Made by a program: the position numbers and the translations under genes
NCBI GenBank assembly: GCA_050700055.1
Contig: JBOHGE010000023.1
Coordinates: 1-64,000 of the forward strand
Length of the DNA: 64,000 bases
Source of the DNA: GCA-003244245 sp050700055
GTDB lineage: Bacteria; Actinomycetota; Actinomycetes; Mycobacteriales; Pseudonocardiaceae
Direction: 5' to 3'
Part shown: piece by piece, positions 50,073 to 59,729 of the stretch
Layout: each line of letters begins with the position of its first letter
Position numbering within the stretch: the first letter of the stretch is position 1
The notes under the pieces: generated by a model
Told to the model about the DNA's origin: nothing
What the model saw: the letters and a program-made list of their open reading frames with translations, nothing else
The model's database searches: none

Positions 50073-51416
50073 GTGCACTCGGTGCAGGATCTACTTGCGG
50101 CGGATCGCGCTCATGTGTGGCATCCCTACGAGCGCATGCCCGGCCGGGTCGATCCGCTCGTGGTCCGCTCGGCCGCCGGAGTTCGGCTGCGGCTGGCCGA
50201 CGGAACCGAGTTGATCGACGGGATGTCGTCGTGGTGGGCGTCCATCCATGGTTATGCCCATCCGGTGCTCGACGCTGCCGTGCGCGATCAGCTCGGCCAG
50301 ATGAGCCACGTGATGTTCGGCGGCCTCACCCACGAGCCCGCAATCCGGCTGGCGCGCCGTCTGGTGGAGATCACCCCGGAGCCGCTGCAGCACGTGTTCT
50401 TCACCGACTCGGGTTCGGTGTCGGTGGAAGTCGCGATCAAGATGTGCCTGCAGTACTGGCGAGCACTGCGGCGACCCGGCAAGTACCGGCTGCTCACCTG
50501 GCGGGGCGGATATCACGGCGACACCTTCGGCGCGATGAGCATCTGCGATCCCGACAACGGGATGCACTCGCTGTGGTCGGACGTGCTCGCCCGGCAGGTT
50601 TTCGTGCCATCACCACCGGCCCAGCGCGGAGCTGCTGATCAGACCCCGCGCGGAGCTGCTGATCAGACCCAGCGCGGAGCTGTTGGTCAGAGAGAGCTGG
50701 ACTCCGGATACGTGCAGCTGCTGGCCGACACCGTGGCGCGCCATGCCGACGAGTTGGCCGCGGTGATCGTCGAACCGGTTGTCCAAGGCGCCGGGGGGAT
50801 GCGCTTTCACGACCCGCGCTACCTGCGGGTACTGCGGGAGATCACGCTGGCTCATGACGTGCTGCTGGTCTTCGATGAGATCGCCACCGGGTTCGGCCGG
50901 ACCGGAGCGCTGTTCGCCGCCGACCACGCCGGGATCAGCCCCGATGTGATGTGCGTGGGCAAAGCCCTCACCGGCGGCTATCTCACGATGGCGGCCACGT
51001 TGTGCACCCCGCGGGTGGCCGCGGGTATCTCAGGCGGTGAGGTTGCGGTGCTGGCCCACGGGCCGACGTTCATGGGTAACCCGTTGGCGGCGGCAGTGGC
51101 CTGCGCATCCATCGATCTGCTGCTCGGCCAGGACTGGTGTGCTGAGGTCCACCGGCTCGAGACCGGGTTGCGAACCGGGCTGGCTGCTGCGGCCGAGCTG
51201 CCCGGGGTGGTGGACGTCCGGGTGCTCGGCGCGATCGGCGTCGTGCAACTCGACCACGATGTCGATCTGCCGGCCGCCACCGCAGCGGCGGTGGCCCACG
51301 GTGTCTGGCTGCGTCCCTTTCGCGACCTCATCTACACCATGCCGCCCTACGTCACGAGCGACGAAGAGCTGGCGCGGATCACTATCGGAGTGTTTGCCGC
51401 GACCGCTGTGGGCTGA
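50073..51416 (+). CDS. bioA: Adenosylmethionine--8-amino-7-oxononanoate aminotransferase
   Basis: BioA is the PLP enzyme that makes 7,8-diaminopelargonate in biotin synthesis. Seen: RAHVWHPYERM, DGMSSWWASIHGYAHP, GGYHGDTFGAMSI, VVEPVVQGAGGMRFHDPRYL, DEIATGFGRTG and the PLP lysine in CVGKALTGGYL. In the middle, just after VFVPSPPA, a 24-bp tandem repeat adds about 24 residues (RGAADQT-type) not found in the family. GTG at 50073 or TTG at 50064 starts it. Confidence 0.95.
   Translation: MHSVQDLLAADRAHVWHPYERMPGRVDPLVVRSAAGVRLRLADGTELIDGMSSWWASIHGYAHPVLDAAVRDQLGQMSHVMFGGLTHEPAIRLARRLVEITPEPLQHVFFTDSGSVSVEVAIKMCLQYWRALRRPGKYRLLTWRGGYHGDTFGAMSICDPDNGMHSLWSDVLARQVFVPSPPAQRGAADQTPRGAADQTQRGAVGQRELDSGYVQLLADTVARHADELAAVIVEPVVQGAGGMRFHDPRYLRVLREITLAHDVLLVFDEIATGFGRTGALFAADHAGISPDVMCVGKALTGGYLTMAATLCTPRVAAGISGGEVAVLAHGPTFMGNPLAAAVACASIDLLLGQDWCAEVHRLETGLRTGLAAAAELPGVVDVRVLGAIGVVQLDHDVDLPAATAAAVAHGVWLRPFRDLIYTMPPYVTSDEELARITIGVFAATAVG
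50622..50693 (+). repeat. 24-bp tandem repeat, three units, inside bioA
   Basis: The units 50622-50645, 50646-50669 and 50670-50693 read CGCGGAGCTGCTGATCAGAC with small changes, in frame (QRGAADQT, PRGAADQT, QRGAVGQR). It is a minisatellite-like insertion in a surface loop of a metabolic enzyme. Confidence 0.92.
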
Positions 51417-51434
51417 CGTGGCACGCTGGGTGCC

Positions 51435-52610
51435 GTGAGTATGGCTCCGGAGTTCCCCGTGACCGCCACCGGCCACCAGGCGATGTTGTCGGCGGTGATC
51501 GAGCGCACGGTCGGTCCGCAGGCCACCGAGATCGATCGGACCGGGACGTATCCGCGCGATGGTGTCCGGGCACTGGGTGACGCCGGACTACTCGGTCTGC
51601 TCAGTGCCCCGGGAGTCGGGGGCAGCGGCGAATCACTCGCTGCGGCTGCGCACGTGGTCGAGGTGCTGGCCGGGAGATGCGGCTCGACGGCGATGGTGGT
51701 GTTGATGCACTATGCGGCCGTCGCCGCGATCGAGGCACACGGACCGCGAGACGTTCGTTGTGCGATCGCCCGCGGTGACCATGTGAGCAGCCTGGCCTTG
51801 TCGGAGACCGGTTCGGACAGCCACTGCTGGGTGCCGTTGGGCACGGCCACCGCGTGCGACGGCGATACCGTGCAACTCGATGCTCGCAAGAGCTGGGTGA
51901 CCTCGGCCGGTCACGCCGACAGCTACGTATGGTCCAGCCGCCCGGTGAACCGCGATGGCGCCATGTCCCTGTGGCTGGTGCCCAGCGCCGCCGCTGGGTT
52001 GGGCGTAGGAAGGTACAACGGGCTGGGTCTGCGTGGCACTGCTTCCAGTCCGGTGTCCGGGGTGGGCGTGGTCGTCCCCGCCGGTGCCCGGCTCGGCGAC
52101 GACGGCGCGGGGCTGGACATCGCGCTGCGCACCTCGCTGCAGTCGTTGCTGGTGTTGCACGCGGCGTTCTCGCTGGGCGTGATGGCGGCGCTGGTCGCTG
52201 ATGCCGCTGCGCACCTCACCCGCACCCGGCTGCAGCATCTCGGCCAGACCTTGGCGCAGCAACCGGTCTCCCGGGCGACCTTCGCTCAGCTGTGTATCCG
52301 CACCGATGCCGTCCGGGCGTTTCTGCAGGACACGCTCGCCGCTGTGGGCACCGGGCGGGCGGATGCGATGCTTCGCGTGCTGGAGGTCAAGGCAATCGCC
52401 ACGGAAGCCGCGGCCGAGGTCGCCGACGGTGTGCTGAAGCTGTGCGGCGGTGCCGCGTTGCGCAAGGAACTCGATGTGGAGCGACGGGTCCGCGATCTGC
52501 TCGCCGCTGGTGCGATGGCGCCTACCACCGACGCGTTGCACGATTTCGTCGGTCGCGCCTGCCTTGGGCTGCCGCTGTTCGAGGCCACGCGGCCGACGTC
52601 GAAAGAGTGA
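51435..52610 (+). CDS. Acyl-CoA dehydrogenase family protein
   Basis: The 391-residue flavoenzyme has GLLGLLSAPGVGGSGESLAA, the FAD/substrate segment LALSETGSDSHCW (usual T-E-P/x-G-x-GSD), RKSWVTSAGHADSYVW and the C-terminal DGVLKLCGGAALRKELDVER. It starts GTG 19 bp after bioA and may be cotranscribed. Members near biotin genes may supply acyl chains, but the substrate is not known. Confidence 0.87.
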   Translation: MSMAPEFPVTATGHQAMLSAVIERTVGPQATEIDRTGTYPRDGVRALGDAGLLGLLSAPGVGGSGESLAAAAHVVEVLAGRCGSTAMVVLMHYAAVAAIEAHGPRDVRCAIARGDHVSSLALSETGSDSHCWVPLGTATACDGDTVQLDARKSWVTSAGHADSYVWSSRPVNRDGAMSLWLVPSAAAGLGVGRYNGLGLRGTASSPVSGVGVVVPAGARLGDDGAGLDIALRTSLQSLLVLHAAFSLGVMAALVADAAAHLTRTRLQHLGQTLAQQPVSRATFAQLCIRTDAVRAFLQDTLAAVGTGRADAMLRVLEVKAIATEAAAEVADGVLKLCGGAALRKELDVERRVRDLLAAGAMAPTTDALHDFVGRACLGLPLFEATRPTSKE

Positions 52611-52623
52611 GATCGGGGATGGT

Positions 52624-52642
52624 TAAGGCTAGCTTTACCTGG
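52624..52642. promoter_or_regulatory. Candidate iron box (IdeR/DtxR operator)
   Basis: TAAGGCTAGCTTTACCTGG agrees with the DtxR/IdeR consensus (TWAGGTWAGSCTWACCTWA) at 15 of 19 positions by manual alignment. It lies in the otherwise GC-rich gap between the dehydrogenase stop and the SulP-carbonic anhydrase gene, about where a promoter is needed. Not tested against a weight matrix. Confidence 0.4.
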
Positions 52643-52829
52643 ACTTCAAGCTCGATCCGGAAGATCGGTGGTGACGGGGAGGGACTGGCTGCTAACGGTC
52701 GATCACCCCGGTCGGTCCGGTAGTTGGGGGTATCGCAGCGCGGCGATGCACCGCGCGTTCCGGGTCGTCTACTACCGGTACAACCAGCCGATCTGGAGGC
52801 CGTCGTTGCGACCCCCAGCTCTTTCCCGC

Positions 52830-55109
52830 GTGTCACTATCCGCTGCACGCCGCCGCACCTGGATGATGGTGCGTTACGACGTTCCGGCCTCGTTGGTGGT
52901 GTTCCTCGTCGCGGTGCCGCTTTCTCTCGGTATCGCCGTGGCGACCGGTGCTCCGGTGCTGGCGGGGCTGATCGCCGCTGTCGTCGGTGGGGTTGTGGCC
53001 GGCCTGCTCGGCGGGTCAGCGTTGCAGGTGAGTGGTCCCGCTGCCGGGCTTACCGTGGTGGTCGCGGATCTGATCGCCCGGTTCGGTTGGGGGGTCACCT
53101 GTGCTATCACGGCGGCTGCCGGTCTGCTGCAGGTGTTGTTCGGGGTCAGCCGGGTGGCCAGAGCCGCGTTGGCGATCTCCCCGGCGGTCGTGCACGCGAT
53201 GCTGGCCGGCATCGGGATCACCATCGCGCTCGGTCAGCTGCACGTGCTGCTCGGTGGGGCGGCCCGAACCGACGCGATCACGAACATCATCGAGCTACCC
53301 GGCCAGCTCCTCAATCTGCACGATCACGCCGCAGTGGCGGGCCTCGCGGTGATCGCCGTGCTGCTGATCTGGCCGCGGTTGCCGCGTCCGTTGCCGCGGG
53401 TCCCGGCGCCGCTGGTGGCTATCGTCGGAGTGACGGCGCTGACCACCGTGTTCGCGTCCGACGCTGAACGGGTGGTGCTGCCCGGATCGTTACTGGACTC
53501 ATTGCGCCTGCCGGAGGTGCCGGCCGGCATGTGGGGCGGGGTGCTCACCGGGGTGCTCATCGTCGCGGTGATCGCCAGCGTGGAGAGCCTGCTGTCCGCG
53601 GTGGCGGTGGACAAGATGGGCAAAGGTGCCAAGACCAACTTCGACCGGGAACTGGTCGGCCAGGGAGTGGCGAACACCGTGTCCGGAATGGTAGGCGGTC
53701 TGCCGATCACCGGTGTGATCGTCCGCAGCACCACCAACGTCGCCGCTGGGGCTCGAACCCGGGCGTCGGCGGTACTGCACGGTGGGTGGGTACTGCTGTT
53801 CTCCGTGTTGCTCGTCGGGTTGATCGAACTGATCCCGCTGGCCGCGCTCGCCGGTCTGCTGGTGGTGATCGGCCTGCGTCTGGTCAAGCTGGCGCACCTA
53901 CGCTCGGCCCATCGCCAGGGTGAGCTGGTGATCTATCTGATCACCACCGCCGGCGTGGTGTTTCTCAACCTGCTCGAGGGTGTGCTCATCGGGCTGGGAC
54001 TGTCATTGCTGCTGGTGTTGCGCCGGGTGGTCTGGTCGGTGGTGCACGCGCAGCCGATGCGGCCCGCGTCGGACGGGGGACCGGCCTGCTGGCGGGTGGT
54101 GGTCGAGGGCACCTTGAGCTTCCTGTCCGTTCCCCGGCTGTCCCGGGTGCTGGCGCAGGTGCCGGCCGGTAGCTATGTCGTCGTGGAGCTGGCGGTCGAC
54201 TTCCTGGACCACGCCGCCTACGAGCACCTGGCCACCTGGCAGCGACTGCACGAGGCCAACGGAGGCACCGTCGTCGTGGACGAGGTGGGGCCGGCGCGAC
54301 GCGACAGTGACGGCGGCAACGGCACCGCCCGGCGGGTCCGGATGCCCGCCCTGCCGCGTGCCTTCTCACCGTGGTGGGTATGGCAGGTCCAGCACGTCGA
54401 CCACGACCACGGTGCGTTACAGCCGCTGCTCGCCGGGGTGCGGGAGTACCATCGCCGTTCGGTGCCTGAAGTGCTGCCGCACCTGGAACAGTTGGTGGAC
54501 GAGCAATGCCCCCGAGCGATGTTCCTTACCTGTGCCGACTCTCGGGTCGTGCCCAACGTGCTGACCAGCAGTGGACCTGGTGACCTGTTCACGGTACGCA
54601 ATCTCGGCAACCTGGTGCCGCCGCCCGGGCACGAGTCCGAGTCGTCGGTTGCCGCGTCGCTGGACTACGCGGTGAACCATCTCAAGGTGCCCTCGGTTCT
54701 GGTCTGCGGGCATTCCGGCTGCGCGGCGATGCACGGCCTGCTCGGTAACGCGATCGTCACCGGAGCCCTGGGGCGGTGGTTACGGTTGGGCCTGCCGAGC
54801 CTGGTGGCCATGCGCCGGGGGCACCCGGTCGGTGTTGCGGCGACCGCGGAGGGCCGGGACGAGGTGGACCGGCTTGCCATGGTCAACGTGGCCCGTCAGG
54901 TGGAGGCGCTGTGCATGCACCCGGTGCTGCGCGACGCCGTTGCCGCCGGCCGGGTGCAGGTCGCGGGCTTGTTCCTGGATATCCGCACTGCCCGGCTACT
55001 GCTGCTGGACCCCGAAGCCGGGCGCTTCGTACCGGTGCCCGACGAGCAGCTACCCGGTGGTCTGGCGTTTCCCAGCGTACCCACCCAGGCGCCGCCTCCG
55101 AAGCAGTGA
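52830..55109 (+). CDS. SulP anion transporter fused to beta-carbonic anhydrase
   Basis: This is a fusion of about 759 residues. The N-terminal SulP part (YDVPASLVVFLVAVPLSLGI onward, ~10 transmembrane segments, SVESLLSAVAVDKMG, GLPITGVIVRSTTNV) is followed by a STAS-like linker (SYVVVELAVDFLDHAAYEHL) and a beta-class carbonic anhydrase with the zinc ligands in MFLTCADSRVVPN and VCGHSGCAAMHG. It resembles the M. tuberculosis Rv3273 type and probably imports bicarbonate or another anion coupled to CO2 hydration. GTG at 52830 precedes MMVRYDVPASL; starts back to 52668 are open. Confidence 0.9.
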   Translation: MSLSAARRRTWMMVRYDVPASLVVFLVAVPLSLGIAVATGAPVLAGLIAAVVGGVVAGLLGGSALQVSGPAAGLTVVVADLIARFGWGVTCAITAAAGLLQVLFGVSRVARAALAISPAVVHAMLAGIGITIALGQLHVLLGGAARTDAITNIIELPGQLLNLHDHAAVAGLAVIAVLLIWPRLPRPLPRVPAPLVAIVGVTALTTVFASDAERVVLPGSLLDSLRLPEVPAGMWGGVLTGVLIVAVIASVESLLSAVAVDKMGKGAKTNFDRELVGQGVANTVSGMVGGLPITGVIVRSTTNVAAGARTRASAVLHGGWVLLFSVLLVGLIELIPLAALAGLLVVIGLRLVKLAHLRSAHRQGELVIYLITTAGVVFLNLLEGVLIGLGLSLLLVLRRVVWSVVHAQPMRPASDGGPACWRVVVEGTLSFLSVPRLSRVLAQVPAGSYVVVELAVDFLDHAAYEHLATWQRLHEANGGTVVVDEVGPARRDSDGGNGTARRVRMPALPRAFSPWWVWQVQHVDHDHGALQPLLAGVREYHRRSVPEVLPHLEQLVDEQCPRAMFLTCADSRVVPNVLTSSGPGDLFTVRNLGNLVPPPGHESESSVAASLDYAVNHLKVPSVLVCGHSGCAAMHGLLGNAIVTGALGRWLRLGLPSLVAMRRGHPVGVAATAEGRDEVDRLAMVNVARQVEALCMHPVLRDAVAAGRVQVAGLFLDIRTARLLLLDPEAGRFVPVPDEQLPGGLAFPSVPTQAPPPKQ

Positions 55110-55154
55110 CGTCCGCCGGTGGTTGCCGGCCGGTGCGTCGTAGGCTCGCTGGTC

Positions 55155-56276
55155 GTGACCGGGTTCCTGGACTGGCTGGACGAGGTAGCCCGCACGCGTC
55201 GGGCCGCCGGGTTGAAACGCACAGTGCATCCCCGGTCTGCTACCGAGCGGATGATCGATCTTGCTTCCAACGACTATCTGGGCTTGGCCCGGGATCCGCG
55301 GGTGGTCGAGGGTGTGTTGGCTGCGGCGCGCACCTGGGGTGCCGGCTCCACCGGATCCCGGTTGGTCACCGGCTCCACCGAGCTGCACGCTGCGCTGGAG
55401 GACGAGCTCGCCGCGTTCTGTGGCGCGGCGGCGGCCCTGGTGTTCTCCTCGGGTTACACCGCCAACCTCGGCGCGGTGACGGCGCTGTCCGGGCCGGGTA
55501 GCGTGGTGGTGTCCGACGCCGGGAGCCACGCCTCGCTGGTGGATGCCTGCCGGTTGTCCCGGGCTCGAGTGGTGATCGCGGCGCGCGGTGACGTCGCGGC
55601 GGTCAACGTCGCGCTGGCCACCCGATCCGAGCCGCGCGCTGTGGTCGTCACCGATTCGGTGTGCAGCGTGACCGGTGACTTGGTCCCGCTAGCTCAGCTG
55701 CACCAAGTGTGCCGGGCTCATGGGGCGGTGCTGCTGGCCGATGAGGCGCACAGTCTCGGGGTATGCGGGCCTGGCGGGCGGGGACTGCTGGCCGGATGCG
55801 GCTTGGCCGGTGAGCCCGACGTGGTGGCGACGGTCTCGCTGTCCAAGTCACTGGGCGGCCAGGGCGGTGCCGTACTGGGCTCCCGGGCGGTGGTGGACCA
55901 CTTGGTCGGCTCGGCGCGCAGCTTCATCTTCGATACCGGCCTGGCGCCACCGGCGGCCGGCGGGGCGCTGGCCGCGTTGCGGGTGCTGCAGGCCGAGCCT
56001 GCGCTGCCCGGCCGGGTACTCGACGCTGCCGCGGCCATCGCCACCGCAGCCGGCGTGGCTGCGCCGATGTCCGGGATCGTCCCGGTGATCCTCGGGGAGG
56101 CGGCCCGGGCGGTCGCTGCCGCGGCGCACTGCTTGCGCCACGGTCTGCGGGTGGGCTGCTTCCGGCCCCCTTCGGTGCCCGCCGGCACCAGTAGATTGCG
56201 GCTGACGGCCCATGCCGGGCTGACCGAGGCGGATCTGGAGCAGGTGTCCCGGGTCCTTGCCGAGGTTGTCCGGTGA
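55155..56276 (+). CDS. bioF: 8-amino-7-oxononanoate synthase
   Basis: BioF condenses pimeloyl thioester with alanine. The 373-residue PLP enzyme has SNDYLGLARDPRV, GAGSTGSRLVTGSTELHAAL, DSVCSVTGDLVPL, ADEAHSLGVCGPGGRG and the PLP lysine in TVSLSKSLGGQGG near 230. GTG at 55155 gives the usual LDWLDEVARTRRAAGL beginning. The stop overlaps the bioD start. Confidence 0.95.
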   Translation: MTGFLDWLDEVARTRRAAGLKRTVHPRSATERMIDLASNDYLGLARDPRVVEGVLAAARTWGAGSTGSRLVTGSTELHAALEDELAAFCGAAAALVFSSGYTANLGAVTALSGPGSVVVSDAGSHASLVDACRLSRARVVIAARGDVAAVNVALATRSEPRAVVVTDSVCSVTGDLVPLAQLHQVCRAHGAVLLADEAHSLGVCGPGGRGLLAGCGLAGEPDVVATVSLSKSLGGQGGAVLGSRAVVDHLVGSARSFIFDTGLAPPAAGGALAALRVLQAEPALPGRVLDAAAAIATAAGVAAPMSGIVPVILGEAARAVAAAAHCLRHGLRVGCFRPPSVPAGTSRLRLTAHAGLTEADLEQVSRVLAEVVR

Positions 56277-56998
56277 CCGTGCTGGTGGTGACCGGAACGG
56301 GAACCGGCGTCGGTAAGACCGTGGTCGCATCGGCGATCGCTGCGATCGCTGTCGCGGCGGGCCGCCGGGTGGCAGTGCTCAAGGCCGCGCAGACCGGCGT
56401 CGAGGTGGGGCAGCCAGGTGATGTCGACGAGGTGCGACGTCTCGTGGGCCCGTCGGTCACCTGCCGGGAGCTGGCCCGTTTCCCGGACCCGCTGGCACCG
56501 GCGACGGCGGCCCGCCGCGCCGGGTTTCCCCCGGTGACACCCATGGCGGTGGCTGCCGCCGCCCGCGAGTTGGCCGCCGACCATGACCTGGTGTTGGTGG
56601 AGGGCGCTGGGGGACTGCTGGTCCGTTTCGACGACACCGGCGGCACGATCGCGGACGCCGCGGCGGCTCTGGGTGCACCGCTGCTCGTGGTAGCCGTCGC
56701 GGGGCTGGGCACCCTCAATCACACCGCACTCACCACTGAGGTGATGCGCACCCGCGGCCTGTGCTGCATCGGGGTGGTGATCGGCGCGTGGCCGGTCGAG
56801 CCCGACCTCGCCGCCCGCTGCAACCTCGCTGATCTGCCTACGGTGACGGGTCTGCCGCTGCTCGGTGTTCTGCCTGCGGGCGCCGGGTGCCTCAGTGCGA
56901 CGGAGTTCCTCTCGGTGGCTCGCCGTGGGCTCGTTGTGGGGAACTCGCTTGGGGACGGGTGGATCGTGCACCGGGAAGAGCTGCCAAAGAATCGCTAG
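56273..56998 (+). CDS. bioD: Dethiobiotin synthetase
   Basis: BioD is the ATP-dependent carboxylase that forms the ureido ring. The 241-residue protein has the P-loop VTGTGTGVGKTVVASAIAA at the start, LKAAQTGV, LVLVEGAGGLLVRFDD and GLGTLNHTALTTEVM. The GTG overlaps the bioF stop (GTGA). bioB is not in the window. Confidence 0.95.
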   Translation: MTVLVVTGTGTGVGKTVVASAIAAIAVAAGRRVAVLKAAQTGVEVGQPGDVDEVRRLVGPSVTCRELARFPDPLAPATAARRAGFPPVTPMAVAAAARELAADHDLVLVEGAGGLLVRFDDTGGTIADAAAALGAPLLVVAVAGLGTLNHTALTTEVMRTRGLCCIGVVIGAWPVEPDLAARCNLADLPTVTGLPLLGVLPAGAGCLSATEFLSVARRGLVVGNSLGDGWIVHREELPKNR

Positions 56999-57052
56999 CT
57001 CGGTGGACAACCTGGCTATATCTTACAGATATCCTCTTGAAGAGGATGATAG

Positions 57053-57319
57053 CCCCAGGAGCAATCGGTCGAGCTGGTACTCCAAGGCCAGACCGCCTTC
57101 GCTTATCTTTACAAGTCGTACCTCAACGACTCTGACTGGACTGACATCTCAACCGATGGGGGCAGAACCTGGAATGAACCGCTCGGCAAGGTGACGAACA
57201 CTTGGGGAGGTGCAACGGGAATGACGTCAGAGAACGTCAACGTGCCGTCCGGGCAATCGGTTCGCGCCTGCGCCTGGTACGCAGGAGGATCCCACTGCAC
57301 TGGTTGGCGCCAGGTTTAG
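57053..57319 (+). pseudogene. C-terminal fragment of a small secreted-type protein
   Basis: After a TAG at 57050-57052 the frame runs PQEQSVELVLQGQTAFAYLY ... DISTDGGRTWNEPLG ... VPSGQSVRACAWYAGGSHC and ends WRQV-stop. It looks like the conserved end of a small exported actinobacterial protein with two cysteines, but no start codon or signal peptide precedes it. The DNA is less GC-rich than its neighbours. Confidence 0.55.
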
Positions 57320-57359
57320 TCGATATTATCGAGGGCTTTCGAGGGCTTCCAGGGTAATC

Positions 57360-57896
57360 CTATTCGGCCGATACCTCCATTATCCTCGGGATCAAATCGT
57401 TGATATGCACCGCGCCGATGAATACCACTGCCACTCTATGTCTGCGATCTAATATGAAAGTGGTAGGAACGGCGATATTGCGGTATTTTCCGAATTTTAA
57501 CAGACTCCGAGCAGACGGGTCGCATATTGACGGATAACTCACCGAGCGGTCCTTGGTGAAATCCTCGGCATAACTGCGTACATGATCTCGGATGTTGATT
57601 CCCAGGAAGTCCACGGTGGTGCCTCTGGTTTGCTGGTACGCTTGCTCGATTTCTGGCGTCTCGGATCGGCATGGTCCGCACCAAGAGCCCCACACATTCA
57701 CTACGATGACATCTCCCGCGTGGTCTCCCGTAGAACGCTTCGTATTCGGATTCAGCAGATCCTCTCCGGCGATTTGTTCGATGGCAATGCGCTCTGCCGT
57801 CGGGATAATCGACCCGTTAAGGATGCCCGGCGCGGTCCCGAAGAGAGAACATCCGGTAGTCGCAAACAGGAAGGCAAGAATCAAAATTATGCGCAT
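57360..57896 (-). CDS. TlpA/ResA-like thioredoxin-fold lipoprotein
   Basis: The 178-residue protein starts with a lipoprotein signal (MRIILILAFLFATTGCS, lipid Cys16) and has the thioredoxin active site VVNVWGSWCGPCRSETPE (Cys73, Cys76) and the cis-Pro region AVPTTFILDRRHRV. It should act as a membrane-anchored thiol-disulfide reductase outside the membrane, for example in cytochrome c or secreted-protein maturation. A longer upstream frame without signal peptide was rejected. Base composition is clearly lower in GC than the core genes, suggesting transfer. Confidence 0.88.
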   Translation of the reverse strand: MRIILILAFLFATTGCSLFGTAPGILNGSIIPTAERIAIEQIAGEDLLNPNTKRSTGDHAGDVIVVNVWGSWCGPCRSETPEIEQAYQQTRGTTVDFLGINIRDHVRSYAEDFTKDRSVSYPSICDPSARSLLKFGKYRNIAVPTTFILDRRHRVAVVFIGAVHINDLIPRIMEVSAE

Positions 57897-58143
57897 GGTC
57901 TGCCCCCTTTTTTCGCCTCGGTCTTGCCCCTGGTATCTTCGGGCGGCAATTGTAACCGATCTCATGATGAGCGGCGGGGAACCGGGCTGCGCCGGCTGGA
58001 CCGCGTTGCTTGACGCGGTGCTTCTGTGCCCGTACGACGCCTCGGCTGTGACGGCCGTCGGCCAGGTGGCAGCCCGCGGTCGGGGTTGGTGGCTGTTGAA
58101 GACCGGCGTGGCCGAGGTTGGTAGTCCTTGGAGTGCCCTCAAC

Positions 58144-59222
58144 TTAACCGGTTGTCGCTTCGGCGGGTGTCAGGTGGACGCGCACCTGCTGGCCGTTGAG
58201 ATCGAACTCGTGCTCGCCGGGGCCGAAGGACAGGCTGGCGGCCAGGATCTCGCTGGCGACCCAGTCCCAGTGCGGCCCGATCTCGGTCTTGAGTGGCTCG
58301 GGCATGTCGAGAAAGATGTCAATCTTGTCGGAGGTGCCGAAGCCCGCCAGCTTGCGCAAGTCGTTGAGGCTTCGAATCAGGTCTCGGGCGGTACCTTCAG
58401 CCAGGAGCTCGGGCGTGATGGCCAAGTCGAGTGCCGTTGCCCACTCCCCATCGCTGGCCAGCGCAATCCCGGCACGCCGCACCGGCCGGAACTCGACCTC
58501 TTGGGGTGTGAGCTGCTCGCCACTGACCTTGATGAAGCTGTCCCGGTCCATGTCTGCTTTGAGACGGGATCCATCGGATTCGGACAATTCTTTTCGCAGG
58601 CTCCCCATCTTGGCGCCAAGCCGGGGACCGAGTGCCCTGAAGTTGGGGACGCACTGCCAGTCCGTCACTTCGCCGGACAACTCGATTCGCTCGATCGCCT
58701 TGACGTTGAGTTCTGTCTTGAGTTCGTCAAGCAGCTCGACGTCGAAGCCAGCTCCCGGATGGATAAGCAAGGCCCGGGGCAGCGGTTGCCGCACCTTGTC
58801 ACCCGCTTCCACCCGAGCCGCTCGACCGAGCGCCGCCAGCCGTCGTACTGACGCCATCGCGGCGGCGAGGGTTGGGTCGTGCCGGCCCCGATTCGCTGGC
58901 CAATCCGTGAGGTGTACAGACGCCGTTGAGGTGAGACCAACGTAAAGCTCGTCAGCAAGCATGGGACAGAACGGCGCCAGCAGCTGACTCACTGTGGTGA
59001 GGCACTCGTAAAGCGTGGCGTACGCCGTTGGATCGCCGCCCCGCCAGAACGTGCCTCGGGAGCGGCGGACGTACCAGTTCGACAGATCATCGACAAACCT
59101 TGCCAGCCGTCGGGCGGCATCGTGGGAGTCGAAAGCAAATAGTGACCGTGTCACAGACGAAACCGCGTCGTCAAGCTCGGAGAGGATCCACCTGTCAAGA
59201 ATGTGCTCGTGGGTGGGCCGCT
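58144..59222 (-). pseudogene. C-terminal third of a second isoleucyl-tRNA synthetase
   Basis: Leftward reading gives HILDRWILSELDDAV, FVDDLSNWYVRRSRGTFWRG, LAPFCPMLADELYVG, VRQPLPRALLIH and ELLAEGTARDLIRSLNDLRK, the anticodon-binding and C-terminal domains of an IleRS. The catalytic domain (HIGH, KMSKS, editing) is missing: homology breaks off at 59222 where another gene fragment begins. It is clearly not a copy of the resident ileS, from which it differs throughout. Confidence 0.85.
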
Positions 59223-59667
59223 AGCTGTCAGTGGGCTCCCAGCGATCCAGGTTCGTATATCGGGAGACGTCCTCGTCATCGCCCAGATGAAGGTCACTGG
59301 TGAGGGTTTCCGGCACCACGATGTCCGGGTCCTCGGGGTCGGTTAAGTGGTAGAGTGAGAACGAGGTGTGCGGGACGTAGAACTCGGCGATCTGGGCGGT
59401 GAGCGGCAGCACCCGCAAAGTCACGGATGGCAGCGCGGACAGCTCCACCAACTGCGCGGGCAGCGCGGCCATCACCTCAGCCGGAGCGGCGCGGCGGCGC
59501 AACGCGGTCTCATTGATGACGGGGTGGTAATTGATGCCTCCTGGGTGGTCGAACGCCCGGCTGCTCGACGTGGTGTCCGCGAGTGCTCGACGTAGCGCGT
59601 GTGATCGTTCTGGCGGGTCGCCGCTGCCTGATCGGGGCCGGTGGCTAGTCTGACGCCGCACCCTCAC
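59221..59667 (-). pseudogene. C-terminal part of an XRE/DUF5753 regulator
   Basis: From about residue 45, VINETALRRRAAPAEVMAAL, LPSVTLRVLPLTAQIAEFYV, FSLYHLTDPEDPDIVVPETL and LGDDEDVSRYTNLDRW match the DUF5753 ligand-binding domain that follows the HTH in many actinobacterial XRE regulators. The HTH itself is missing; the sequence before is Ser/Arg-rich and non-homologous. The gene is truncated. Confidence 0.65.
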
Positions 59668-59729
59668 CGAGGTGTACTGCTCCGGGGTATCGATGAGGGA
59701 CTGATCTCGGTGAATGAAATGGTGAGTTC

